From assembly GCF_003323715.1 (NCBI RefSeq), contig NZ_QOIN01000047.1, positions 248,001-312,000 on the forward strand: DNA of 64,000 nt. The letters run 5' to 3'. The position numbers and the translations under genes were made by a program. Source of the stretch: Streptomyces diacarni. Its GTDB lineage: Bacteria > Actinomycetota > Actinomycetes > Streptomycetales > Streptomycetaceae. This document shows, one piece after another, positions 54,598-63,558 of this stretch. The notes under the pieces were generated by a model that was not told the origin of the DNA, ran no database searches, and saw nothing but the letters and a program-made list of their open reading frames with translations. The number at the start of each line of letters is the position of its first letter. Position 1 is the first letter of the stretch.

Positions 54598-54627
54598 CGG
54601 TCCACCCCCGCTTGCGCGGGGAACCAC
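54598..54627 (-). promoter_or_regulatory. CRISPR-repeat-like hairpin in the guaB leader
   Basis: In the guaB mRNA sense the sequence GTTCCCCGCGCAAGCGGGG is followed by GTGGACCG. Against the E. coli type I-E repeat, as I remember it, 23 of 27 aligned bases agree, including the CCCCGC/GCGGGG stem and the terminal CCG. The stem ends about 15 bases before the SD of guaB. There is one copy only; no spacers or cas genes are in the window. Confidence 0.6.
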
Positions 54628-54781
54628 TGCTTGCCCCGGCCGGATCTCCATGCTATCGGCCCGGTGAGGGTGACCGGACCGCCTGTGGAAAACCCCGGCG
54701 CGACGGCACGGTCGGCACCCCCGCCGAACCGCGAGGCGTAATCCCGCGGACCGCAGGTCGTGTCCCGCGGACCGCAGGCCC

Positions 54782-55579
54782 CTACTGCTCGGCCAGCGCC
54801 CGCAGCCTGCTGAGCGCCCTGTGCTGGGCGACGCGTACGGCTCCGGGTGACATGCCCAGCATCTGTCCGGTCTCCTCGGCCGTCAGCCCGACGGCGACCC
54901 GCAGCAGCACCAGCTCGCGCTGGTGTTCGGGCAGATTGGCGAGGAGCTTCTTGGCCCACTCGGCGTCGCTGCTCAGCAGCGCCCGCTCCTCGGGACCGAG
55001 GGAGTCGTCGGGGCGCTCGGGCATCTCGTCCGACGGCACCGCCGTGGAGCCGGGACCGCGCATGGCCGCGCGCTGGAGGTCGGCGACCTTGTGCTGGGCG
55101 ATGGCGACGACGAACGCCTCGAAGGGTTTTCCGGTGTCCCGGTAGCGCGGCAGCGCGCAGAGCACCGCGATGCAGACCTCCTGCGCGAGGTCGTCGACGA
55201 AGTGACGCGCGTCACCGGGCAGCCGCGTCAGCCGGGTGCGGCAGTACCGCACGGCGAGCGGATGCACGTGGGCGAGCAGGTCGTGGGTGGCCTGGCGGTC
55301 CCCCTCGACGGCGCGCTGGACGAGCCGGCTGACCTTCGCGACCCTGGCCGCCTCCGCGGCGCCCGCGGCGTCCGCACCGCTCTCGGCACCCGCGGCCGCG
55401 CCGGCCCCGGTGGCGGTTTCCGCGCTCGCGACGACCGGCCCCTGGCCGTTTACGGGCCCGGGCGGCGGCCCGTTCTCGTCGTCGCGCATCGGTCCATGGT
55501 GCACCGACGCGGCGCCGTTCGCCGCACCGCGTCCGTGGATGTGAGCCGAAGCGTTATGAGCAGGCGCACTGGCCCTCAT
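54782..55579 (-). CDS. SigD/ShbA-type sigma factor
   Basis: 265 residues from ATG 55579 (GGAGG eight bases upstream; ATG 55585 is too close to it). After an Ala/Gly-rich stretch (to about 85) there is a sigma region 2 (LAHVHPLAVRYCRTRL, FVDDLAQEVCIAVLCALPRY, AFVVAIAQHKVADLQRA) and region 4 (LPEHQRELVLLRVAVGLTAE, TGQMLGMSPGAVRVAQHRAL). It corresponds to M. tuberculosis SigD in sequence style and position, and to the streptomycete sigma factor that (as I recall, ShbA) drives the principal sigma factor gene hrdB. No anti-sigma gene is adjacent. It lies between guaB and bldM. Confidence 0.9.
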   Translation of the reverse strand: MRASAPAHNASAHIHGRGAANGAASVHHGPMRDDENGPPPGPVNGQGPVVASAETATGAGAAAGAESGADAAGAAEAARVAKVSRLVQRAVEGDRQATHDLLAHVHPLAVRYCRTRLTRLPGDARHFVDDLAQEVCIAVLCALPRYRDTGKPFEAFVVAIAQHKVADLQRAAMRGPGSTAVPSDEMPERPDDSLGPEERALLSSDAEWAKKLLANLPEHQRELVLLRVAVGLTAEETGQMLGMSPGAVRVAQHRALSRLRALAEQ

Positions 55580-55881
55580 GTCCATGCCCTCCCCTCACGC
55601 CTGACCGAACGGTCCCCGAGGAACTCCATACAACAAGCATGCGACACGCGCGAGATTTTCAGGATGCCGCGGCAGCGCCCATGGGGATCGTCGCCCCGGC
55701 ACGGAGCCGGGACAGCGCCGGGACGGAGCCGCCGGGCCGGTCGGCGCGTACGTCCGGGCGCCGGGCCCGGAGCCGCCCGCCGAGAGCTGACCGGCAGTCG
55801 GCCAGGGGCGTCCACGGGGGCGGGGACGTGCTACCCGCCGCCTGGGCACCTCCCGGCCGCACGCCGAGGGGAAGCGGTGCG

Positions 55882-56493
55882 CTAGCGGACGAGGCCCCAG
55901 CGGAAGCCGAGGGCCACCGCGTGCGCGCGGTCGGAGGCGCCGAGCTTCTTGAAGAGCCGCCTGGCGTGGGTCTTGACGGTGTCCTCCGAAAGGAACAGCT
56001 CCCGCCCGATCTCCGCGTTCGAACGGCCGTGGCTCATGCCCTCCAGCACCTGGATCTCCCGCGCGGTGAGAGTGGGAGCCGCGCCCATCTCGGCCGAGCG
56101 CAGCCGCCGGGGGGCGAGCCGCCAGGTGGGGTCGGCGAGGGCCTGGGTGACGGTCGCGCGCAGCTCGGCGCGGGAGGCGTCCTTGTGCAGGTAGCCGCGC
56201 GCGCCCGCGGCGACGGCCAGCGCCACGCCGTCGAGGTCCTCGGCGACCGTCAGCATGATGATGCGGGCGCCGGGGTCCGCGGAGAGCAGCCGGCGCACGG
56301 TCTCCACTCCGCCCAGGCCGGGCATCCGGACGTCCATCAGGATCAGGTCGGACCGGTCGGCGCCCCAGCGGCGGAGTACTTCCTCGCCGTTGGCCGCCGT
56401 CGTCACACGCTCGACGCCGGGCACGGTCGCGACCGCGCGGCGCAGGGCCTCTCGGGCGAGCGGGGAGTCGTCGCATACGAGGACGGATGTCAT
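55882..56493 (-). CDS. bldM: Developmental response regulator BldM
   Basis: 203 residues, the length of S. coelicolor BldM, from ATG 56493 with GGAGG upstream. Atypical receiver domain (VLVCDDSPLAREALRRAV; Asp54 in LILMDVRMPG; YLHKDASRAEL) and a LuxR-type helix-turn-helix (LTAREIQVLEGMSHGRSNAE, DTVKTHARRLFKKL). BldM, alone or as a heterodimer with WhiI, activates aerial-hypha and sporulation genes; it is known to act without phosphorylation. It is divergent from whiD, as in other streptomycetes, and carries an exact sigma-BldN-type promoter (56623-56650). Confidence 0.98.
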   Translation of the reverse strand: MTSVLVCDDSPLAREALRRAVATVPGVERVTTAANGEEVLRRWGADRSDLILMDVRMPGLGGVETVRRLLSADPGARIIMLTVAEDLDGVALAVAAGARGYLHKDASRAELRATVTQALADPTWRLAPRRLRSAEMGAAPTLTAREIQVLEGMSHGRSNAEIGRELFLSEDTVKTHARRLFKKLGASDRAHAVALGFRWGLVR

Positions 56494-56622
56494 GACCGCC
56501 CTCCGCTGCTGATGCGCATCACCTTGAGCCTCCAGGCTGCTTGGGAAGAATCGTCACCTCGCGATTGACGGCCTCGGACACGTGTGCCCCCGGCCGGTTC
56601 CGAGTCAATCGCTTTCGCTCTC

Positions 56623-56650
56623 TCAACGACGGTCACCCGAAAGAGTTACG
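56623..56650 (-). promoter_or_regulatory. Sigma-BldN-dependent promoter of bldM
   Basis: On the minus strand CGTAAC (56650-56645), 16 bases, CGTTGA (56628-56623): an exact match to the published sigma-BldN consensus (CGTAAC-N16-CGTTGA) of bldMp1. It predicts a 5' leader of about 120 bases. The half-site CGGGTGA of BldM class I sites lies within the spacer. 56494-56861 otherwise has only the bldM/whiD control region. Confidence 0.85.
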
Positions 56651-56861
56651 GCTTCCCGGTACCGCTCTCAGCACTCTACGTGAGCAACCGTACACAGAGC
56701 AGCAACATCCCCTCATTGAAACGGCGCTCGCCCCTTCTTTCCTGCGATGCCCTATTTAGCTGCATTTCTTCCGTTTTGCGGGATCGGTCGCTAGATTCGC
56801 GAAAGAGTCATATTTACGCACGAGTGACAGATCACCTCCAGCAGCACTCAGGAGAGACGCG

Positions 56862-57467
56862 ATGGCAGACTTCTCCCGCCTTCCTGGACCCAACGCGGAT
56901 CTGTGGGACTGGCAGCTACTCGCCGCCTGCCGGGGGGTGGACAGCTCGCTGTTCTTCCACCCCGAGGGGGAGCGCGGCGCGGCCCGCAGTGCGCGGGAGG
57001 CGTCCGCCAAGGAGGTGTGCATGCGCTGCCCCGTGCGCGCGGAGTGCGCGGCGCACGCCCTCCAGGTACGCGAGCCCTACGGCGTGTGGGGCGGACTCAC
57101 CGAGGACGAGCGCGAGGAACTGCTGGGCCGGGCGCGCAGCCGCCTGGTGGCGGCGCCCCACGACCGGCGCGCCGAGACCACCCCCGGACCGGGCGGCGCG
57201 GCCCCCGCCCCCACCCCCGAGCCGGCCAACCCGTTCGGTGCCCCCGGACGGACCGGCGGAAGCGAACGACGCGACGAGCCCGACCCGGCGCCCGACGCGG
57301 ACGAGCGCTTCGACGACGCCGCGGCCATGGACGCCGCCGAACGGTTCGACGACGCCGAGCCCCTCGACGGGGACGAGCCGTTCGACGAAATGGAGCGCTT
57401 CGAGCAGCGCGAACGATTCGACGCCGCCGACCGGTACGGACGGACCGAACCGGTCGGCGAACGATAG
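56862..57467 (+). CDS. whiD: WhiD, WhiB-like iron-sulfur regulator with long acidic tail
   Basis: 201 residues from ATG 56862, AGGAGAG upstream. Residues 1-100 match WhiD (MADFSRLPGPNADLWDWQLL start, FHPEGERGAARSAREASAKE), with the [4Fe-4S] cysteines C23, C53, C56, C62 (CMRCPVRAEC) and the Gly/Trp turn GVWGGLTEDERE. S. coelicolor WhiD is about 112 residues; here an extra ~90 acidic, low-complexity residues follow, with repeated ERFD/DAAE motifs. WhiD is needed for late sporulation septation. GTGA-CAGA-TCAC (56824-56835) in the leader is a small dyad. The gene ends before a strong terminator. Confidence 0.96.
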   Translation: MADFSRLPGPNADLWDWQLLAACRGVDSSLFFHPEGERGAARSAREASAKEVCMRCPVRAECAAHALQVREPYGVWGGLTEDEREELLGRARSRLVAAPHDRRAETTPGPGGAAPAPTPEPANPFGAPGRTGGSERRDEPDPAPDADERFDDAAAMDAAERFDDAEPLDGDEPFDEMERFEQRERFDAADRYGRTEPVGER

Positions 57468-57546
57468 CGGCCTGCGGCCCCGGCCCGGCCGGTCGGCAGC
57501 AGCAGGCACGGCTGGCGGCCATGGGTGCCCGCGGACATCCCGCCCG

Positions 57547-57589
57547 CGGGAGACGGCGGCCCGGGGCCGGGGCGAGCCGCCGTCTCCCG
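57547..57589. terminator. Terminator between whiD and LysR genes
   Basis: CGGGAGACGGCGG (57547-57559) and CCGCCGTCTCCCG (57577-57589) form a perfect 13-bp stem with a 17-base loop between convergent genes. Confidence 0.8.
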
Positions 57590-57634
57590 ACGGCGGCCGG
57601 AGTCGGCCGGGCGCGGGGCGCGCCCGGCAGTGGC

Positions 57635-58549
57635 TCAGCGGCGGGCTGCTGTCTCCAGTCGGTCCAGCATGGCGGCGACGGCCGGTACCTGGGCGAGGTC
57701 GGGCAGGGTGAGGGCCACCACCTCGCGCTGTACCGCCGGGGTGACCCGTACCGCGCGGGTGCCCTTGGGGCGTACGGACTCCACGGCCAGTTCGGGGAGG
57801 ACGGCGACTCCGAGTCCGGCACCGACCAGGCCGACCACCGCCGGGTAATCGTCGGTGGCGAAGTCGATGCGCGGGGTGAAGCCCGCCGCCTCGCACACCT
57901 CGACGAGGTGCCGGCGGCAGCGGGGGCAGCCCGCGATCCACGGTTCCTCGGCGAGTGTGCCGATGTCGACCTCGTCGGCGTCGGCGAACGGGTGTTCCTC
58001 CGGCACCAGACCGACCAGCCGGTCCGTGAGTAGGGGCCGTGCCACCAGTTCGTCCCTCCCCCAGCCTCCGCCCGTGTGGTACCCCCACGGGGTCGCGTCG
58101 TAGCGGAAGGCCAGCGCGATCTCGCAGTCCCCGGCACGCAGCATGTCCACCGAGCGCGGCGGCTCCGCCTCCACCAGGGAGACCCGGGTTCCCGGGTGGT
58201 CGGCGCGCATGGCCGCGACGGCCGTCGGCACCAGGGTCGAGCTGCCGCTGGGGAAGGAGACCAGGCGTACCCGTCCTGCGCGCAGCCCGGCCAGCGCCGC
58301 GACCTCCTCCTCCGCGGCGGTCAGCCCCGCCAGGATTCCCGCCGCGTGCCGCACCAGCGCCTCGCCCGCCTCGGTGAGCCGCATCTCGCGTCCGGCCCGG
58401 ACCAGCAGCGGGGTCCCCGCGGCGGCCTCCAGGGCCTTCATCTGCTGGCTGACGGCGGGCTGGGTGCAGCCCAGCTCGCGCGCGGCGGCGGAGAAGGACC
58501 CGGTGGTGGCGACCGTGCGCAGCACCCGCAGATGTCGTGCCTCGATCAT
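57635..58549 (-). CDS. LysR family transcriptional regulator
   Basis: 304 residues. N-terminal LysR helix-turn-helix LRTVATTGSFSAAARELGCT, QPAVSQQMKALEAAAG; C-terminal periplasmic-binding-like effector domain with paired cysteines CPRCRRH near 205. Divergent from the MOSC-domain gene with 92 bases between start codons; LysR members commonly activate such a neighbour. Effector unknown; the Cys-x2-Cys-type pair could make it redox or metal sensitive. Confidence 0.94.
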   Translation of the reverse strand: MIEARHLRVLRTVATTGSFSAAARELGCTQPAVSQQMKALEAAAGTPLLVRAGREMRLTEAGEALVRHAAGILAGLTAAEEEVAALAGLRAGRVRLVSFPSGSSTLVPTAVAAMRADHPGTRVSLVEAEPPRSVDMLRAGDCEIALAFRYDATPWGYHTGGGWGRDELVARPLLTDRLVGLVPEEHPFADADEVDIGTLAEEPWIAGCPRCRRHLVEVCEAAGFTPRIDFATDDYPAVVGLVGAGLGVAVLPELAVESVRPKGTRAVRVTPAVQREVVALTLPDLAQVPAVAAMLDRLETAARR

Positions 58550-58629
58550 GCTTCGAGCATACGTCCATCCATAAGGACACCTTGGGGAGTCGGCTGGGAA
58601 ACGCGTTCGCGGCTTGAGGCGGGCGCGGC

Positions 58630-58635
58630 TAGCCT
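58630..58635 (+). promoter_or_regulatory. -10 box TAGCCT, leaderless
   Basis: TAGCCT at exactly -12 to -7 relative to ATG 58642; no SD. Confidence 0.55.
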
Positions 58636-58641
58636 CGGGCC

Positions 58642-59310
58642 ATGCAGCTGCTCTCCGTGAACCTGGCCAAACCCCACCGGTCCGAGTACAGCGACGCCGC
58701 GGACAACCGGACCGGCATCGACAAGCAGCCCACCAGCGATCCGGTCGCCGTCTCCGCTCCGGGGCCCCGCGGCACCGGCGGCAGCGCGCTGGCCGGGGAC
58801 ACCATCGGCAACAAGCGGCACCACGGCGGCGACGAGCAGGCCGTCTACGCCTACGCCCGGGAAGAACTCGACCACTGGGAGCGCGAGTTGGGCCGCACCC
58901 TGCCCAACGGCTTCTTCGGTGAGAACCTCACCACCGAGGGCATCGACGTCGACGCGGCGCTCATCGGCGAGCGCTGGCAGATCGGCGTCCCCGGTGCGGG
59001 GCCGCTGCTGGAGGTGTGCTCCATGCGGATCCCCTGCCGCACCTTCGCGGGGTGGATGGCCGAGGAGCGGTGGCTGCACCGCTTCACCGCGCGCCGGCGC
59101 CCCGGCGCCTACCTGCGGGTGCTCGACCCGGGCCGCCTGCGGGCGGGGGACGCGGTCACCGTCGTGCACCGCCCCGACCACGAGGTCACGGTCAGTTTCC
59201 TCTTCCGGTCCCTGACGGGCGAACCGGAACTGCTGCCCCGCATCCTGGCGGCGGGTGAGCCGCTGGACCACGAGGCGCGGGACAAGGCGCTGCGGCGCAT
59301 CCGGGCCTGA
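58642..59310 (+). CDS. MOSC domain protein (YiiM-like)
   Basis: 222 residues from ATG 58642. MOSC fold with LAGDTIGNKRHHGGDEQAVY, FGENLTTEGIDVD (typical YiiM), the conserved Cys in EVCSMRIPCRTFAGWM, and a C-terminal helical RILAAGEPLD. MOSC domains bind sulfur or molybdenum cofactor; YiiM proteins act on N-hydroxylated substrates with a Moco. The gene has no SD and TAGCCT at -12 to -7, so is read leaderless. Divergent from the LysR regulator, and followed 63 bases on by an SDR gene with its own promoter. Confidence 0.92.
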   Translation: MQLLSVNLAKPHRSEYSDAADNRTGIDKQPTSDPVAVSAPGPRGTGGSALAGDTIGNKRHHGGDEQAVYAYAREELDHWERELGRTLPNGFFGENLTTEGIDVDAALIGERWQIGVPGAGPLLEVCSMRIPCRTFAGWMAEERWLHRFTARRRPGAYLRVLDPGRLRAGDAVTVVHRPDHEVTVSFLFRSLTGEPELLPRILAAGEPLDHEARDKALRRIRA

Positions 59311-59361
59311 CTCCAGGTCAGGGCGTGGGCGCCTCGGCCCGGACCCCGGCGGCCGGGCCGA

Positions 59362-59367
59362 TAGCGT
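59362..59367 (+). promoter_or_regulatory. -10 box TAGCGT, leaderless
   Basis: TAGCGT at exactly -12 to -7 relative to ATG 59374; no SD. Confidence 0.55.
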
Positions 59368-59373
59368 TGCCGT

Positions 59374-60147
59374 ATGACGACTGCACTGATTACGGGAGCC
59401 ACCGCGGGGATCGGCGCCGCCTTCGCGCGCCGCCTCGCCTCCCGCGGCTACCACCTCGTGCTCGCCGCGCGCGACACCGAGCGCCTGTGGCGCGAGGCGA
59501 CCGAGCTGCACGACCGGCACGGCGTGGAGGCGGACGTCATCACCGCCGACCTGGCGACCGACGACGGTATCGCGGCCGTCGAGGAGCGGCTGCGCGACAC
59601 CGCGCACCCGGTCGACCTGCTGGTCAACAACGCCGGCTTCGGCAACAAGGGCCGCTATCTGGAGGTGGGGCTCGCCGACGAGTTGGCGATGCTCAAGGTG
59701 CACTGCGAGGCGGTGCTGCGGCTGACCAGCGCCGCCACCGCGTCGATGCGCGAGCGGGGCAGGGGCGGCGTCATCAACGTCGCCTCCGTCGCCGCGTTCT
59801 TCCCCCGCGGGACGTACGGCGCCTCCAAGGCGTGGGTCACCCAGTTCACCCAGGGTGCCGCCAAGGACCTGGCGGGGCAGGGCGTACGGCTGCTCGCGCT
59901 GTGCCCGGGATTCGTCCGCACCGAGTTCCACGAGCGGGCCGAGATGGGCACCGAGGACATTCCCGGGTGGATGTGGCTCGACGCCGACAAGGTGGTCGAC
60001 ACCGCCCTGCGTGACCTCGCCAGGGGGCGTTCGCTGTGCGTCCCCGACCCCCGGTACAAGACGCTGCTGGGCGCCTCGCGCCTCGTTCCCCGCGCGCTGC
60101 TGGCCCGCGCCTCGTCCTCCACGGGCCGCAAGTACGGCCCGAAGTGA
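59374..60147 (+). CDS. Short-chain dehydrogenase/reductase
   Basis: 257 residues from ATG 59374. Classical SDR: cofactor motif TGATAGIGAAFARRL, NNAG in LLVNNAGFGNKGRYL, catalytic Ser in NVASVAAF, Tyr and Lys in TYGASKAWV, and PGFVRTEFHERA. The R in AARDTERL suggests NADP(H). Substrate unknown; the C-terminal tail is basic and rather long. No SD; TAGCGT at -12 to -7. It ends before a bidirectional terminator shared with groEL1. Confidence 0.95.
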   Translation: MTTALITGATAGIGAAFARRLASRGYHLVLAARDTERLWREATELHDRHGVEADVITADLATDDGIAAVEERLRDTAHPVDLLVNNAGFGNKGRYLEVGLADELAMLKVHCEAVLRLTSAATASMRERGRGGVINVASVAAFFPRGTYGASKAWVTQFTQGAAKDLAGQGVRLLALCPGFVRTEFHERAEMGTEDIPGWMWLDADKVVDTALRDLARGRSLCVPDPRYKTLLGASRLVPRALLARASSSTGRKYGPK

Positions 60148-60166
60148 TCTGCCGGGCGTACGCACA

Positions 60167-60200
60167 GCGAGGGCGCACCCCGCAGGGGGTGCGCCCTCGC
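60167..60200. terminator. Bidirectional terminator SDR / groEL1
   Basis: GCGAGGGCGCACCCC (60167-60181), loop GCAG, GGGGTGCGCCCTCGC (60186-60200): perfect 15-bp stem. Confidence 0.9.
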
Positions 60201-60217
60201 CGAAGAGGCGGGTCGCC

Positions 60218-61843
<1,626 letters not shown>

Positions 61844-61889
61844 GGAAGCTGTTGTGTCCTCTCACACGTTTCGAGACACGTCTCGCACG

Positions 61890-61941
61890 AACCGCGCCCT
61901 GGACCCTGCTACCTCTCGGGAGCGGGCACCAGGGCGCGGTT
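61890..61941 (-). terminator. Intercistronic hairpin in groES-groEL1
   Basis: AACCGCGCCCTGG (61890-61902) pairs perfectly with CCAGGGCGCGGTT (61929-61941), loop 26 bases; on the minus strand a second stem AGCTGCCGCG/CGCGGCAGCT (61949-61958, 61964-61973) lies closer to groES. Possible partial terminator or processing site that adjusts the groES:groEL1 ratio. Confidence 0.6.
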
Positions 61942-61982
61942 TGCTGCGAGCTGCCGCGTGCACCGCGGCAGCTGCGGCTGTC

Positions 61983-62291
61983 TTACTTCTCGACGATCGC
62001 GAGCACGTCGCGGGCCGAGAGAACGAGGTAGTCCTCGCCGCTGTACTTCACCTCGGTGCCGCCGTACTTGCTGTACAGCACGATGTCGCCGACCTTGACG
62101 TCGAGCGGGAGCCGGTTGCCGTCCTCGAAGCGGCCCGGGCCGACGGCCAGGACGGTGCCCTCCTGCGGCTTCTCCTTGGCGGTGTCCGGGATGACCAGGC
62201 CAGAGGCCGTGGTCTCCTCGGCGTCGAGCGGCTGGACCACGATGCGGTCCTCGAGCGGCTTGATGGCAACCTTGGAGCTGGCGGTCGTCAC
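61983..62291 (-). CDS. groES: Co-chaperonin GroES
   Basis: 102 residues. GroES fold with IKPLEDRIVVQPLDAEETTA, mobile-loop GLVIPDTAKEKPQEGTVLAVG and DIVLYSKYGGTEVKYSGEDYLVL. It caps GroEL rings during folding. First gene of the operon; its promoter carries two CIRCE operators for the HrcA repressor. Confidence 0.99.
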   Translation of the reverse strand: MTTASSKVAIKPLEDRIVVQPLDAEETTASGLVIPDTAKEKPQEGTVLAVGPGRFEDGNRLPLDVKVGDIVLYSKYGGTEVKYSGEDYLVLSARDVLAIVEK

Positions 62292-62394
62292 GATCCGACC
62301 TCCCCCTTCGGAGATCTCAATGGGGTCTTGTGTCTGGGGTGGCGACCAGGTGGATCCGCCGTCGCGGGTGCCGGATCTGCCCGTCGCGTACTAC

Positions 62395-62419
62395 TGGCAC
62401 TCCCACGGGGAGAGTGCCA
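62395..62419 (-). promoter_or_regulatory. CIRCE operator 1 (HrcA), at transcription start
   Basis: TGGCACTC (62395-62402), 9 bases, GAGTGCCA (62412-62419). One substitution in each arm from the consensus TTAGCACTC-N9-GAGTGCTAA. It covers the predicted start site (about 62419) of the groES promoter. Confidence 0.88.
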
Positions 62420-62425
62420 AGGTTG

Positions 62426-62454
62426 AGATTATTGCTCCGCTAGCACTCGGTCAA
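62426..62454 (-). promoter_or_regulatory. groES-groEL1 promoter
   Basis: TTGACC (62454-62449), 17 bases, TAATCT (62431-62426) on the minus strand, a principal-sigma type promoter. The -35 lies in the spacer of the distal CIRCE element. Confidence 0.85.
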
Positions 62455-62466
62455 GCCGAGTGCTAG
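62440..62466 (-). promoter_or_regulatory. CIRCE operator 2 (HrcA), over the -35
   Basis: CTAGCACTC (62440-62448), exactly 9 bases, GAGTGCTAG (62458-62466); arms perfectly symmetrical and matching the CIRCE consensus except the outermost base. Confidence 0.93.
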
Positions 62467-62520
62467 GCGCTCGCCGCGCGGGCCCCCGAACGAGGCCTGT
62501 CCGGCGAGGCTGCGAACGGC

Positions 62521-63480
62521 TCAGGAAACGCCCCGAAAGAGGGCTGCCGCCTCGTTCACGGCGCGCCTGAGCGTCGTCGGATCGGACCCGAGCGCGGCCA
62601 GGAGCGTGTCCACCTCCCGCAGGCCCGCCCGCGTGAGCAGCAGCTTCTCGTTGGTGATCCACTCGCCGCGGGCGGCGAGCACCGCGTGGGCGGTCTGCGC
62701 GGCGGCCGTGGCGAGCGCGCCCGCGACCTCGGTGGCCTGGCCGCGGGGCACGTGGGCGCCCAGCGCGTACCGGAGGGTGAGCGCCGCCTTGTCCCGCCAC
62801 ACCGGCGGCGCCGCGGCCCGCAGCGCTTCCGGGTAGGTGGGGCGCGGCAGGTCGCCGCGGAGCACCTGGCCCGTGGCGAGTTCGGCGACCACCAGATAGC
62901 TGGGGATGCCGGCGAGGTGGAACATCAGCGGCTCCCAGTGGAACCGCCCGGCGCGCGCCTCGGCGGTCTGGTGCTCGACCACGTCCAGGTCCCGGTAGTG
63001 GACGTCGACGTGCCGCCCCTCGACGGTCAGCCACGCCCCGCCGTTGAAGACGCCCCCTCCCCACTCGCCGAGCTCACAGACCTGGCCTTCCCAGCCGACG
63101 GCGCGCAGGGCGGCGGGGTCGAAGGCGCCCCGGTAGTAGACGGCGAAGTCCCAGTCGCTGCCCGGGTGGTGGGCGCCCTGTGCGCGGGATCCGCCCAGGG
63201 TGACGGCGTGCACGGCGGGCAGCGCGGCCAGCCGGTCGGCGACGTGGTCGAGAAACGCCGCGTCGGACATCGCCGCGTCGGACATCGGGGTGTCGGGCCT
63301 GCGGGCCTCGGACATCGAGGTGCCGTTCAGCGGTTCCTCGGGCATGGGGTGCGTGGGGTGCATGGGGTTCCGATCGTCGAAGTGGAGGAGGGCGATACGG
63401 GCGCGCGAAACCGGCGCCGGGGCCCGGAGGGGGCTCACACGGCGCTGCGCGCACGGGCGCCGCGCGGCGGCGGCGCTCAT
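62521..63480 (-). CDS. Nucleotidyltransferase-fold protein
   Basis: 319 residues from ATG 63480 (GTGAGGA five bases upstream); several in-frame ATGs (63345, 63315, 63285, 63270) could be starts instead, because the first ~70 residues are low-complexity with the tandem unit MSDAA. The nucleotidyltransferase core has GGSRAQGAHHPGSDWDFAVYY (GS...DxD metal site) and a third acidic pattern VEGRHVDVHYRDLD, followed by an all-helical C-terminal domain. It resembles small-molecule adenylyltransferases of the aminoglycoside/MNT type, but neither antitoxin partner nor substrate is evident. Divergent from the next gene by 78 bases. Confidence 0.85.
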   Translation of the reverse strand: MSAAAARRPCAQRRVSPLRAPAPVSRARIALLHFDDRNPMHPTHPMPEEPLNGTSMSEARRPDTPMSDAAMSDAAFLDHVADRLAALPAVHAVTLGGSRAQGAHHPGSDWDFAVYYRGAFDPAALRAVGWEGQVCELGEWGGGVFNGGAWLTVEGRHVDVHYRDLDVVEHQTAEARAGRFHWEPLMFHLAGIPSYLVVAELATGQVLRGDLPRPTYPEALRAAAPPVWRDKAALTLRYALGAHVPRGQATEVAGALATAAAQTAHAVLAARGEWITNEKLLLTRAGLREVDTLLAALGSDPTTLRRAVNEAAALFRGVS

Positions 63481-63558
63481 CGGGTCCTCACTTCACGGTC
63501 ACGACCGTACAGCGCACCCCTTCCCGTCCGGGCCCCGGCGGCACGGGAGAATGGCGGG

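Noticed and set aside
54598..54627. CRISPR array
   Set aside because: Only one repeat-like unit exists, with no second copy, spacer or cas gene in the window; reported as a regulatory hairpin instead.
54742..54780. Direct repeat TCCCGCGGACCGCAGG after the sigma factor gene
   Set aside because: Two copies only in a short intergenic gap; no further structure, so considered minor.
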